Shown: piece after piece, positions 44,081 through 53,079 of the stretch
Layout of the letters: every line of letters begins with the position of its first letter
How positions within the stretch are numbered: the first letter of the stretch is position 1
DNA from: Metallumcola ferriviriculae
GTDB lineage: Bacteria; Bacillota; JADQBR01
DNA length: 64,000 nucleotides
Direction of reading: 5' to 3'
Assembly: GCF_035573695.1 (NCBI RefSeq)
Contig: NZ_CP121694.1
Span: 3,656,237-3,720,236 of the forward strand
The notes under the pieces: generated by a model
Told to the model about the DNA's origin: nothing
Databases searched by the model: none
Seen by the model: the letters and a program-made list of their open reading frames with translations, nothing else
Program-made: the position numbers and the translations under genes

Positions 44081-44794
44081 CTATTTGCTGGCTACATTGA
44101 ACTCCTCCAAGTAATCAAGTGCCCTTTCTTTTTCAAGACCTTCCAATTCTGGGTCTATAACCTTAACATCTGTTTCTTTTATGAGGTCAAAACGGTATTC
44201 ATCCCAACCTTCCTTTCCTTTTTCAGATGTAATTTTATTTCTGAGTTCTGCACGGGCCAATGCTCTTTCGTAACCTCTGGGCAGGTATGTTTCCCAGTAA
44301 TACTTTTCACCAACTGTGTCAATGTAATTTTGAATATCTTCGGGCAGCTCATCAATTCTTTCTCTGGTAGCCTCAACTTGTTTATTAATTTTTTCCTGCG
44401 ATACCGATATGCCAAGTTTTTTAGCAGCAGCGTATTGAGTATAATCCGACAGCAAAGATGCATAGGCTATCAGTTTCGGGGCGTAGCTTTTCATTACTTC
44501 TAATTGCTTTGTGACTTTGGCCTTGGTATCTTCCGAGGGCCAGTCTTCTGGGAATTCTTCCATCCTGGCCATATTATCTTTTATGGTCTGTATCTTACTT
44601 TCGAATTCCCTGCGAGTCACCTGCTGCCCCTCAATTTCCATAATAATAGTTTCACCGATTTCATTTCGCACCTCTTGGTCCTTTACCTCTTTTGGCTTAC
44701 TGGGTGTACAACCAATGATAATTAAACCCAAAACCAATATAGCCATCAGTATAATTTTGCTTAAATGTTTATCCGATCTTCGTTTAAAAAACAT
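44081..44794 (-). CDS. SurA/PrsA-like lipoprotein without PPIase domain
   Basis: A 237-residue lipoprotein with lipobox IIGC (Cys near 29), a short strand-turn (METIEGQQVTRREFESKI-like) and helices KAKVTKQLEVMKSYAPKLIAY through NKQVEATRERID, the SurA_N chaperone plan, ending with TDVKVIDPELE. The parvulin PPIase domain normally inserted before that ending is absent. Likely an extracytoplasmic holdase. It follows the 948-residue propeller lipoprotein gene in the same direction. Confidence 0.7.
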   Translation of the reverse strand: MFFKRRSDKHLSKIILMAILVLGLIIIGCTPSKPKEVKDQEVRNEIGETIIMEIEGQQVTRREFESKIQTIKDNMARMEEFPEDWPSEDTKAKVTKQLEVMKSYAPKLIAYASLLSDYTQYAAAKKLGISVSQEKINKQVEATRERIDELPEDIQNYIDTVGEKYYWETYLPRGYERALARAELRNKITSEKGKEGWDEYRFDLIKETDVKVIDPELEGLEKERALDYLEEFNVASK

Positions 44795-44846
44795 TTCTTA
44801 CACGCCTCCGTTATGCGTATGGGCTTCTCCCTCTCAGCAATCTTCA

Positions 44847-47693
44847 TTACTTATACTCCATAAAAAATAGGGAATCCTCATCTTCGTTCAAACCAAAATA
44901 ATTAGTACCTCTAGGACCGTAAATTATTTCTTCTATTGTGTCTTCACCAATATTCCATATAATTACTCCATTTCTGTCCACCCTGTTACCTACAATAAAA
45001 CTTGCATTGATGAATAACCGTTTTCCTTTTTCACCCCACTCCATTTCCCCAATACGCACATCGCCCAGGTTAAAATCACTTTCAGATAGCAGATTACCTT
45101 TCAAGTCATATATCTGTATCGTTTTGTAGTAAGACCTCGGCTCGCTTTGTATCTGTAAAACCGCAAGTTTATTGTCCTTGAATAATGCAGGATTATGAGC
45201 ACTATCAATTATTTTTTCGGCCTGTTCTGTATCAGTATCAAATAAATAAATGTCACTTAGATATTCCTGCTGCCGCCAGCATTCCATTACTATCCTTTTA
45301 TTGTCACTTAACCAGTAGAAATTGACGGGTAAAGGACCAAAGCCATCATCGCTGATTTTAGGGTATAGCTTTGTAGCAATTTCTTTTATCTTCTGGCCTT
45401 GGCCATCAAATAGCAAGAATTTTAAAGGGCTGCCTTCCCCCTGACAAGTGAACATGGCAATTTTTGCGCCATCGGCTGACGGCTTCGCTCCTAAATTATA
45501 ATTATTACCGTTATACTCTAATTCAGCTGTCTCCCAGTTCTCAGTATCTAATATCCTTTCGCCGTCCAGCAACAATGTTTTCGAATTATCAGCCCAGGCT
45601 GAGGTCCAAATGAACATTGGCACCTTAGAGCCTATGTGTTTTAATTGGCCAGTGTGAATATCGTAAACCACAGGAAAACCACTAGCAGACTCACCCATAC
45701 TTTCCGTTACTCTAATCATAGAAATTTTACTTTTATCAGGAGAAATCTGAGGCGCCTGGTAAAGACCATGTTCAAAGGTGGCTACCAAATTCTTGACACC
45801 ACCTTTTCCAACCAGCCAAATTGATTGCGAACCTTCGTCAAACTCCTTAAAGACCTCATCTTTGGGTACTGCTGGTACTATATCGTACAAGTTTTCAGTA
45901 ATAGTACGCACTTCTTCTTCCTGTGTACCGTCTTGGTATTGCGTTGAATAATAACCCTTGATACTGTGCAGTCTGTTTCCTTCCCATTTCTTTGGCATAT
46001 AGTAATAGTCACTGTCTCCTTGGGCTAAGATATGCAGTTTCCTGTCTTTAGGGTTAAATAAACCCAAGTCAACCGTGTTTTCAGGCTCTACCACTGCATT
46101 CGCCCTTATATCACTTAATACCCCTAATGCCAACCACTCAGTATCTGGAGACCAAACAGCATTTCCAACAGTTGTAGTTGATAAAACCTGTTTCTGTGTA
46201 TCGGCTTTTAACACTACCCCTTGCCCCTGCATGGAAGTTCCCAAACTTATCCAGACATACTTACTGTTTGGAGACCAACTGATTGCAGACGGACCTTTCA
46301 TATCCAGACGGGTAGGTTGCTGTTGTCCAATTTTCCAGAGATATATTGGCATTTCTTCCCATGGGTCATTATTCAAACTAAAAATAACTGCACTCTTATC
46401 TGGTGACCAGTCTGCTTTACGAAGGTCTTCTTTCTGTTTTAAACGGGCACTTATTTCTTGAAAAGTACCATTTTGAACCTGGAGTTGGCCTTCACGGGAA
46501 GAATTCAGCCCGTTTGATACGGTAAGAATAATAATTTGTTGGTCAGTTAAGATAATAACCTCATTGCCAGTAGGACTCCACGCTGCACCACGAACTATAT
46601 CTTTAATCATGGGAGTAATAGGGTATTCCTCTGAAGCATCCGCTAAATAAAACTGACTTGGCTCGTCATACATATTACCTGCCGCTTTATAGAAAAACCT
46701 TTCTTCCGTAGGGCTAGGTGAAGAATATTCTGGACTTGTTTCTTTGGTATATTCAAACTCACTTGTTGCTAAGTCTAAAACATAGATTTTGGATGCTCCC
46801 ATAACCTGCTCTACAAATATCTTTTGATCATTAAATAGCCATGCTGCTCTATTTGGACCAAACATTTCGCTTTTGATAATTTGTTTGCTGGAACCATCAA
46901 TGCTAACAATTTCGATTCCCTCAGAGCTTTCATAATTAGCGATAATATAAAGAATTTTAGTGCCATCATGTGACCATCTTGGCTGCGCAGGCCGCTTTAA
47001 CCAAGTGCCGTAGAATTCATCATTTGTGGTGCGCTTAATCCCTTTGACAAGCAATTGGGGATTGGAAAAATCAATATCTGATACATAAAGGTCACCTTCC
47101 CTACTATAAGCTATTTTTTTACCATCATAGGATATGTCATATGACCATATATCCTCTGTCAGTTGAACCTCATTTAAGACTTCCAACTTATCCCTATACA
47201 AAAACAAAGCCCTATCACTAATCTGGAGTACAAGCCTTTTTCCGTCATTTAACAGTTTGAAGCCAGAATGGAAACCTACAGAGCCTGTCCCTTTGTAAAT
47301 TTCTTTTTTCGAAGCAGTCTTTAGGTTGTAGGTAATTAATGAAAACTTTGAAACATTTCGGCTTCTAAGCCCAATAAGCAGATTGGTTCCTACCTTATTT
47401 ACAAAGCTAATAGTATAGTCTTCCTCAGGATATTCAGGAAGCACCGTTTTTATAGCAATACCGTTATAAGTATCTTGAGCTACAGATTTGATGCTAAAAC
47501 TGGTCAACAATTCCTGGTCTTCATTATCAGTAATACTTTGTTCTGCCTCACTGTCTTGTTGAGTGGGTGTTTTGCTATCCTCATCACCTGACGAGGTTTC
47601 GCCCACCTTTAGTTTACTTCCACTAGAAGAACAGCCAAATAAAGTCAGAGAGACTGCCACAATGATAAGGGCAACCAAAAGATGTCGTTTCAT
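44847..47693 (-). CDS. large lipoprotein with TolB/WD40-like beta-propeller repeats
   Basis: A 948-residue lipoprotein, lipobox LFGCSSS (Cys near 21), acidic linker, then at least eight propeller blades of PD40/TolB type with the repeated WSHDGTKILYI, WSPTGNEVII, WSPDKSAVIFSL, WSPNSKYVWI, WSPDTEWLALG motif. Two propellers in tandem are likely. Such proteins bind other proteins at the outer membrane face. A signal-peptide fragment of a duplicate lies at 25929. AAGGAG is the ribosome site. Confidence 0.85.
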   Translation of the reverse strand: MKRHLLVALIIVAVSLTLFGCSSSGSKLKVGETSSGDEDSKTPTQQDSEAEQSITDNEDQELLTSFSIKSVAQDTYNGIAIKTVLPEYPEEDYTISFVNKVGTNLLIGLRSRNVSKFSLITYNLKTASKKEIYKGTGSVGFHSGFKLLNDGKRLVLQISDRALFLYRDKLEVLNEVQLTEDIWSYDISYDGKKIAYSREGDLYVSDIDFSNPQLLVKGIKRTTNDEFYGTWLKRPAQPRWSHDGTKILYIIANYESSEGIEIVSIDGSSKQIIKSEMFGPNRAAWLFNDQKIFVEQVMGASKIYVLDLATSEFEYTKETSPEYSSPSPTEERFFYKAAGNMYDEPSQFYLADASEEYPITPMIKDIVRGAAWSPTGNEVIILTDQQIIILTVSNGLNSSREGQLQVQNGTFQEISARLKQKEDLRKADWSPDKSAVIFSLNNDPWEEMPIYLWKIGQQQPTRLDMKGPSAISWSPNSKYVWISLGTSMQGQGVVLKADTQKQVLSTTTVGNAVWSPDTEWLALGVLSDIRANAVVEPENTVDLGLFNPKDRKLHILAQGDSDYYYMPKKWEGNRLHSIKGYYSTQYQDGTQEEEVRTITENLYDIVPAVPKDEVFKEFDEGSQSIWLVGKGGVKNLVATFEHGLYQAPQISPDKSKISMIRVTESMGESASGFPVVYDIHTGQLKHIGSKVPMFIWTSAWADNSKTLLLDGERILDTENWETAELEYNGNNYNLGAKPSADGAKIAMFTCQGEGSPLKFLLFDGQGQKIKEIATKLYPKISDDGFGPLPVNFYWLSDNKRIVMECWRQQEYLSDIYLFDTDTEQAEKIIDSAHNPALFKDNKLAVLQIQSEPRSYYKTIQIYDLKGNLLSESDFNLGDVRIGEMEWGEKGKRLFINASFIVGNRVDRNGVIIWNIGEDTIEEIIYGPRGTNYFGLNEDEDSLFFMEYK

Positions 47694-47702
47694 CCTCCCA
47701 CT

Positions 47703-47835
47703 CCTTACCCCTTTAATCGTTCATCCATCCATTTAAAAAGCTCAGGATACTGTTCGGCAGCTAGATAACTAATGGTTCTTTTATCGCTATACATACCAGT
47801 AACATCTATAACCATAACCGTGCCATCTTCCATAC
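47703..47835 (-). pseudogene. C-terminal fragment of a 26080-type gene
   Basis: About 130 bases match the last codons of the gene at 26080 (encoding the TISYLxAEQYPELFKW segment); upstream is unrelated sequence. It mirrors the fragment at 25929, where instead the propeller gene is the one that was lost. Confidence 0.7.
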
Positions 47836-47907
47836 CAATTGAGTATGATATTGGTATATAGCCAAAAATACTTACCAGAGTTAGTCCAAGCGTCTAAGGA
47901 AAGGGAA

Positions 47908-48243
47908 TTAACTTAACCCAAACACTTTAAAAATAAATGCAGCTGGTAGAAAAAGTATGGAATCATCCGTTATTAATATACTTACTCTCCAGATTACAAT
48001 AGCAGAAATAACCGTTATAAGAAACTTTCTAAAACTTGTTATCCATTTCATTGCATAGGCTAAGGCGAGGGCTAGAATTACAAAGGAGATGCTTAAGGCA
48101 TAAACTGAAGAAATCATGTAACTAAAGAAATACATAGACAACCCGCCTACCCAATACAGCCATGTAATCCCTTCAGCGGCGAGTAAAACGGACAGGCCAG
48201 TTATTACCAATGCCCCAAAAGTTAACATTAAAGAATCATACAT
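47908..48243 (-). CDS. four-helix membrane protein, unknown
   Basis: A 111-residue, very hydrophobic protein with four membrane helices. GGGGGAT precedes the ATG. No counterpart is seen in the first cluster copy. Function unknown. Confidence 0.55.
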   Translation of the reverse strand: MYDSLMLTFGALVITGLSVLLAAEGITWLYWVGGLSMYFFSYMISSVYALSISFVILALALAYAMKWITSFRKFLITVISAIVIWRVSILITDDSILFLPAAFIFKVFGLS

Positions 48244-48282
48244 TCTAAGTATTCATCCCCCTTAGTAAAACATATAAGAAAC

Positions 48283-48597
48283 CTATGTGATGATAGGCCA
48301 TAACCGCAGAACAATGTACGACAGCAACCCAACAAATGATACCATTAAGAATACCTTTCTCTGTAGCCGCCAGTAATAAGCCACCGCTATAACAAAGAAT
48401 ATTCCTATAACAATGTCCCAGGTAATCTTTTTGGAAATTACTAATCCAAAACCAAGACTGGTGTTTAAACTGGTTAAAACCATGGCAGCCAGGAGAACAG
48501 CTTGCACCATACTGAGCAGAATAACTACGAAGTTGAATACCCAGTCAAAATATCTTCTTGAGTTGTCTTGGGTATCAGGTGGTAATGTACCACTCAT
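48283..48597 (-). CDS. three-helix membrane protein
   Basis: A 104-residue paralogue, about 93 percent identical to the protein at 28758. It follows the DUF4870 gene with 17 bases between and probably shares its transcript. Function unknown. Confidence 0.65.
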   Translation of the reverse strand: MSGTLPPDTQDNSRRYFDWVFNFVVILLSMVQAVLLAAMVLTSLNTSLGFGLVISKKITWDIVIGIFFVIAVAYYWRLQRKVFLMVSFVGLLSYIVLRLWPIIT

Positions 48598-48614
48598 TCT
48601 TTTACACCTCCGCT

Positions 48615-48971
48615 TTAAATTCTTCTAATGAAGTCGCCAATAACAGCATACTCAAACCCTTTCCCCGTGAATGCCTTAATAGCAGCATAAATTGCATATA
48701 GAGTTAGTCCCCAAAAAATCAGCAACCACCCTGGAACGGGTGAAACATGTCCTCCCCAACCCAGTGTCCTAAACCCAAACAATGCAGGAATGTAAAAGAG
48801 AATGGCTAAAGTGATTTGATAACCCAAAGCTTGCTTAGCATGTTCTGCGGCAAAATTTGATTTATCCTTTTGTATCACATAAATTATTAGAGCGACTGTT
48901 ATCCCACTGGTTCTAAATAGAATGCCAAGATGGGCTATTCCTGCAAGTATCTTCTCTTCAGATGTTCTCAA
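48615..48971 (-). CDS. DUF4870-family membrane protein
   Basis: A 118-residue protein with the DUF4870 pattern: EEKILAGIAHLGILF, VIQKDKSNFAAEHAKQALGYQ, and a C-terminal GKGFEYAVIGDF. Three to four membrane helices. TTG start after AAAGGAG. In the first cluster copy only the last few codons remain near 29080-29120. Confidence 0.85.
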   Translation of the reverse strand: MRTSEEKILAGIAHLGILFRTSGITVALIIYVIQKDKSNFAAEHAKQALGYQITLAILFYIPALFGFRTLGWGGHVSPVPGWLLIFWGLTLYAIYAAIKAFTGKGFEYAVIGDFIRRI

Positions 48972-49033
48972 GTTGTAGGTCTCCTTTCGCCTTCATCAAT
49001 GAATTGCACAAAAAATCTAACGGATCCACCCTT

Positions 49034-49498
49034 TCACAACCTTTCATATTCCTCAGCCAATCCGATAAACCATTCTTTATCTTCTTCCTTACTTGTTATT
49101 AGAAACTTATAGCTTTCCTTGTTAGATGATCTCCACCGTAAAATGTATTCTTCATCATTGGCTATCCATTTTATATCCTTAATATCCTGATGCTCAATAA
49201 CTTCAGCTGGATACTCCTCAAACCAACCTGAGGCTATCATAAAAACAACTTCTTGGGCTTGGTTGCGATAAAATACCTTTGTTACTGGATGGGTAAAACC
49301 ATCATTATCATAAGTAACTCTGGTAATGCGATAATCGGACGACAACTTGGGAATTCTTATCGTACCTATTTCTTTCTCTGCTTCACTTAGCGTTTGAAAT
49401 GTTATATGGGTTTCAGTTATGAAATAGTTATACGACATAAATGACATCCCTAATAACAACGGAAGTGCTACAACAGTAAGAATAATCCGTTTTTTCAT
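49034..49498 (-). CDS. membrane-anchored extracytoplasmic protein
   Basis: A 154-residue protein with an N-terminal membrane helix (ILTVVALPLLLGMSFM) and an outer alpha/beta domain (TRVTYDNDGFTHPVTKVFY, EVVFMIASGWFEEYPAEV). No family recognised; DUF4367-like folds have a similar outline. Confidence 0.55.
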   Translation of the reverse strand: MKKRIILTVVALPLLLGMSFMSYNYFITETHITFQTLSEAEKEIGTIRIPKLSSDYRITRVTYDNDGFTHPVTKVFYRNQAQEVVFMIASGWFEEYPAEVIEHQDIKDIKWIANDEEYILRWRSSNKESYKFLITSKEEDKEWFIGLAEEYERL

Positions 49499-49684
49499 CT
49501 CTGGAACAACCTTTCCCTTAGGAAATTCACCTTTTAGTGCGCAAAAAGCAGTGTGTAAGACATAAAGAAATTACCAGCTCACACTTTTTTGTGGGGGGCT
49601 TATTGCTGCTAGTATCTTTTCACTTCCATGAAGGCTCCCCCATAAGGAATTTCCAAATTGCTGTCTAAGTTAACTAATCTTTTC

Positions 49685-49708
49685 GGACTGACCCCCTAAT
49701 TTTGGACA
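49685..49708. mobile_element. IS3-type terminal inverted repeat remnant
   Basis: GGACTGACCCCCTAATTTTG followed by GACA resembles terminal repeats of IS3/IS150-group elements. No transposase is present in the gap 49499-49828. It is a short remnant next to the site where the following sigma gene was altered. Confidence 0.45.
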
Positions 49709-49786
49709 GTAAGCCTTAAATGCTAATGCATTCATAAAATTTCAGCCCGTTCATTGCCAAACCATTATAGCCAATCCGTCCATTCC

Positions 49787-49829
49787 GTCAAGGGTAAAGG
49801 CATACGCCCTCGCTGCGCTCGCCCTTGAC
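49787..49829. other. long hairpin behind the second sigma gene
   Basis: GTCAAGGG and CCCTTGAC pair over a 27-base GC-rich centre. A longer inverted pair, CCGTTCATTGC and GCAATGAACGG, frames it. The whole looks like a small palindromic repeat element that replaced the end of the sigma gene. Confidence 0.5.
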
Positions 49830-50398
49830 TACATTCCCGCCTTGGCTGTTAAGTAATTAGCAATGAACGGTCCAGAAAATTTATAGTTTAATTTCTTTGG
49901 TAGTAATAGCTTCCTTGCTCGGTGTAAGCGGGATTTTACTGTAGTGACAGGAACTTCTAACATGCTGGATATTTCTTTATAGCTAAACTCATTTAAGTCC
50001 CTCAACACCAATACCACCTTGTAATGCTTAGGCATATGCTGCTCTAAAATATGGTGTATGCACCACTGGAATTCCCTCCGTACTATCACCCGTTCAGGGT
50101 CGATAGAAGAATCTTCGGGCGTTATGTATCCAAGAGAAATTGACATGTGTTCTCCCTTTTTTCGTTTCTTAGCTAAAAATGTATTCACGGCAATCTTACT
50201 GATCCATGTCTTTAAACTAGCATCTCCCCGAAACCTATTCATGTGCTGGAATACCTTTATAAATGTTTCCTGGGTCAGATCTTCTGCATCATGCTTGTTA
50301 TTACACAGCTGGTATGCAAGATTATAGATATAGCTCTGGTGCTTGGTAACAATTTGTTCGTAGGTTTCCAGATTTGTTTGTGGAAATGAATTTTGCAT
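49829..50398 (-). CDS. ECF-type sigma factor with replaced C-terminus
   Basis: A 189-residue sigma-70 family factor, about 90 percent identical to that at 30612 through regions 2 and 4 (HDAEDLTQETFIKVF and EISSMLEVPVTTVKSRLHRARK). After HRARK the ending differs completely (LLLPKKLNYKFSG...) and comes from the inserted repeat element; the Cys-rich tail of the paralogue is lost. DNA-binding and core-binding parts are intact, so it may still work. It lies on the promoter-proximal (right) side of the second cluster, as the paralogue does in the first. Confidence 0.85.
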   Translation of the reverse strand: MQNSFPQTNLETYEQIVTKHQSYIYNLAYQLCNNKHDAEDLTQETFIKVFQHMNRFRGDASLKTWISKIAVNTFLAKKRKKGEHMSISLGYITPEDSSIDPERVIVRREFQWCIHHILEQHMPKHYKVVLVLRDLNEFSYKEISSMLEVPVTTVKSRLHRARKLLLPKKLNYKFSGPFIANYLTAKAGM

Positions 50399-50547
50399 AG
50401 ACTGTTTTTTCCTTCTCTATATAAAGATGCACGAGACTGTAAAAAAGTTTCGCTTTTAAAGAGAAAAGGCCTAACATTTCTGTCATAGGCCTAGTTGATA
50501 GATAGCTCATTTGTATTTAACTGTAAAAGGATGTTGCCAAATTATCT

Positions 50548-50655
50548 CTAGATATTTCCTGAACTACCATCTGCGTCAATAGCAATATCAGCATACTTTA
50601 ACCCGAAGAATGTAATAGGCTTTACATTAAAGGCATCCGATAACTTATCTGCCCT
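50548..50655 (-). pseudogene. short gene tail
   Basis: A frame without start codon encodes DKLSDAFNVKPITFFGLK before its stop. It looks like the end of a lost protein. The remaining 50399-50547 stretch holds a hairpin behind AGGCCT and nothing else. Confidence 0.3.
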
Positions 50656-50661
50656 AAACGG

Positions 50662-51126
50662 CTATTTCCCGACAAAGGCATGTTCTGTCCTTCTTGACCT
50701 TTTATTAGCCAAATCATATTCGTACAGCATATGCCCTCTGAAGAATTCCACCCTAACTTTAACCCTACCGTTAAAGACTATATCCTTGTATTTTCCCTCT
50801 GGTATTTTCATTACTTGAAAATCGTTCCTTGGATTGGCGTTTAGGGCATCCGTATGAATTACTATCTCTTTATCAACAGCATCAATTTTATAACTCTTCA
50901 ATAAGCTGTACATAGTAAGCTCGTGTGGGCCATTATTAATAATATAAAGCGTGCCCTTAGCATCGTGATTTAGAGCCAGCCCGCTGTCGTCAAAATCAAG
51001 GATAGCTTCTTTAAGAGGTAACGGCACTGCCTTTGTTTCTTGAATAGCAATATTAACATATGTGTAGTAGGGCACCCCTATAGCAGCCATGAGAACTAAA
51101 ATAATCTTTGGACCTTTTTTCATCAA
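50662..51126 (-). CDS. membrane-anchored extracytoplasmic protein
   Basis: A 154-residue protein with one N-terminal membrane helix (IILVLMAAIGVPYYTYV) and a beta-rich outer domain (GTLYIINNGPHELTMYSLL, KIPEGKYKDIVFNGRVKV). GGGGGAG precedes the ATG. No family recognised. Confidence 0.55.
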   Translation of the reverse strand: MMKKGPKIILVLMAAIGVPYYTYVNIAIQETKAVPLPLKEAILDFDDSGLALNHDAKGTLYIINNGPHELTMYSLLKSYKIDAVDKEIVIHTDALNANPRNDFQVMKIPEGKYKDIVFNGRVKVRVEFFRGHMLYEYDLANKRSRRTEHAFVGK

Positions 51127-51357
51127 TACTCCCCCAGCTCAAGTGTCATCCCGTTCTTATCCAAAACCCCAACCAACAGGGAATATCTCTATCCCAGTAA
51201 TGACACTTGACTCATTTAACTCCTCTGTATCTATCTTAAATTCAATATAATAGTTATTTTGCAGTTTTACGGAGTTCTTTGGCAAAAATACTTGTCCAAA
51301 TCCCCTTTTTCACTAAATAGAAAAATCCTAAGAACCAACTATGTAAACTTTTGATAG

Positions 51358-51492
51358 TTATTTACTTTTAGTAAGTAAATTCTCCAAAGCTAATTCAAGT
51401 GTAGGAAATAGAAATTCAAATCCTTCCTCGATAAGTAAGTCAGCTAATTTTCTCCCGATAAACCCAGAACCACCAGCAATAACGATTTTCAT
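51358..51492 (-). pseudogene. internally deleted epimerase copy, 44-codon in-frame mini-frame
   Basis: The frame begins exactly like the epimerase at 5341 (MKIVIAGGSGFIGRKLADLL) and ends exactly like its restored tail (FPTLELALENLLTKSK); about 258 codons are missing between them. Start, stop and frame are all kept. The junction lies in GAGGAAGG, which matches both ends of the deleted part. Upstream leader bases are shared as well. A 44-residue product would be only the first Rossmann strand-helix plus a tail, so not an enzyme. Confidence 0.8.
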
Positions 51493-51802
51493 ATCTTCAC
51501 CTCATCGGACAAATTATTGCTAGGACAGTCTTTCGGTAGATAACTAAGGTACAAAAGAATCTTCTTCCTATTTCACAAAGAGTCCTCCACTATCTATGTA
51601 TTCGGCACCTCCCTTAGTTCACCTGCAAATTTTTACCAGCAACTACTGCCGCTGTACTAAATGATAAGTGCTAAATATTGAAACCTCCTCAGGAAAACAC
51701 AGCCGCAAAACCAATGGAAAGTTTACTTGACATCCTTATCCAGACCTGCTACATTATAGATGTAAAGCATGCTTTCCATAACATTTTGAAAGGGATGTAG
51801 TT

Positions 51803-52000
51803 TTGAAAAATCGGTTGGAAGAAATACGAAAACAGAGAGGAATTAAGCAAGAAGAACTGGCAGCCGCTTTGGAAGTATCAAGGCAGACAATTGGCTCGCT
51901 GGAAAACGAAAGATATAACCCATCAATCATTTTAGCATTTAAAGTTGCTAGGTACTTTAACATGTCTATTGAGGACATTTTTATCTTTGAGGAGGAATAG
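51803..52000 (+). CDS. XRE-family helix-turn-helix regulator
   Basis: A 65-residue protein that is only a helix-turn-helix of the Cro/C1 type: LEEIRKQRGIKQEELAAALEVSRQTIGSLE followed by NPSIILAFKVARYF. TTG start with AAAGGGA. It is followed two bases later by a membrane protein gene, a common pairing (YozG/YvaO-type). It probably controls that operon. Confidence 0.88.
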   Translation: MKNRLEEIRKQRGIKQEELAAALEVSRQTIGSLENERYNPSIILAFKVARYFNMSIEDIFIFEEE

Positions 52001-52002
52001 AT

Positions 52003-52417
52003 TTGTTTAAGAAAACTTCTTTTCACTTCTTTATACTCGTATTGGGAGTTGGCTTGGTGGCCCTTGCTTTTACATTGAATGGGCAGGAAGTTAAGGCAGT
52101 ATCAGGTGTTATGCTTGGTATCGGTGCGGGGTTATTTGGAATGAGTATTTCAAATCTTTTTACCCAACTCTATGAAGAAAAACACCCCTATGTTAAAAAA
52201 CAAAAGGAAATTGAATTCAACGATGAGCGCAACGAGATGATTAGGAATAAGGCAAAGGCTAAATCTGGTGATTACGCAATGGTTTATTATTGGCATTGCT
52301 TATTTAATGATTCTAATTGATGCACCGTTGTGGGCAACTGTGGCAGCAGTAGCTGTTTATGCTCTGTACAATGTATTGTCACTTTATTTAACGGGCAAGT
52401 ATCAAAAAGAAATGTAG
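52003..52417 (+). pseudogene. membrane protein gene with a frameshift
   Basis: The first 89 codons (two membrane helices, then FNDERNEMIRNKAKAKSGD) are followed by a break near 52272. In the next frame the protein continues with TQWFIIGIAYLMILI and a fourth helix to TGKYQKEM, 137 residues in total. The NDERNxxIRxKAxxKSGD loop is typical of the DUF2178-like membrane partners of XRE regulators. A one-base change separates it from an intact gene. Confidence 0.75.
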
Positions 52418-52432
52418 AAAGGGTGTTTTAAT

Positions 52433-52558
52433 ATGGAATTTTTAGCATTTTTAGCTCCGGTGGCGTTTGTCTTTGCACTATCGGCTACTTCACAGGTAAG
52501 TTCACTCAAAAAAGAAGTTGCGCATTTAAAGAATGAAATAGACCAGTTAAAAAACTAG
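52433..52558 (+). CDS. 41-residue single-span peptide
   Basis: A short frame with one membrane helix (FLAFLAPVAFVFAL) and an amphipathic helix (SLKKEVAHLKNEIDQLKN) that would form a coiled coil. Preceded by AAAGGGTG. Third gene of the XRE operon; its end overlaps the end of the convergent HAAS gene by four bases. Confidence 0.55.
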   Translation: MEFLAFLAPVAFVFALSATSQVSSLKKEVAHLKNEIDQLKN

Positions 52559-53079
52559 CTCATGTAAATTGCATAAGCGATAAAAGCCAGAATTGGAGGA
52601 GCCATTAGCACGACTATCCCACAAACTATGCCCGTAATAGCAAACTTTCTCCCTTGTTCCTTGGTGCGCTTTATTTCTATAAATCCTAACACACCGAGTA
52701 TAAACGCAGCAATCCCAAGAAGAACCCCCAAAAATGGTATGATAACCATAAGTATTATTGACGATATTCCCAGCATCGAAGAAATCCTAGCTTTCGTGTT
52801 AGTTTTATCTTCAGTCTGAAGGGAACTTTTAACATCCACATCTTCGCTGATAATCTTTTCCGCCAACTCCTTTGGCGGTAAAAACTCTACCAGTGTCTCA
52901 TTTATGGCTTTATCGTCGTCTTTACCCTGTTCTTTTTTCTTTTGAAGCATCGAAAGAAGATGCCCTTCTATCTCTAAGACATGTTGTTCTCTTTCCTCTT
53001 CTGGGATAGAAACAAGCTCTCCCGATAAATCTTGCAGAAATCTCTGGATGAGGGGATGAACCTTACTCTGATTCCGCAT
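52555..53079 (-). CDS. HAAS-domain protein with DUF4190-like membrane part
   Basis: A 174-residue protein. The N-terminal 85 residues are a HAAS-like helical domain (HVLEIEGHLLSMLQKKKEQG, NETLVEFLPPKELAEKII). The C-terminal part has two membrane helices with a DUF4190-like pattern (GVLLGIAAFILGVLGFIEIKRT, GRKFAITGIVCGIVVL). It overlaps the PadR gene end by 17 bases. Third PadR-HAAS pair, again with a different membrane output. Confidence 0.75.
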   Translation of the reverse strand: MRNQSKVHPLIQRFLQDLSGELVSIPEEEREQHVLEIEGHLLSMLQKKKEQGKDDDKAINETLVEFLPPKELAEKIISEDVDVKSSLQTEDKTNTKARISSMLGISSIILMVIIPFLGVLLGIAAFILGVLGFIEIKRTKEQGRKFAITGIVCGIVVLMAPPILAFIAYAIYMS

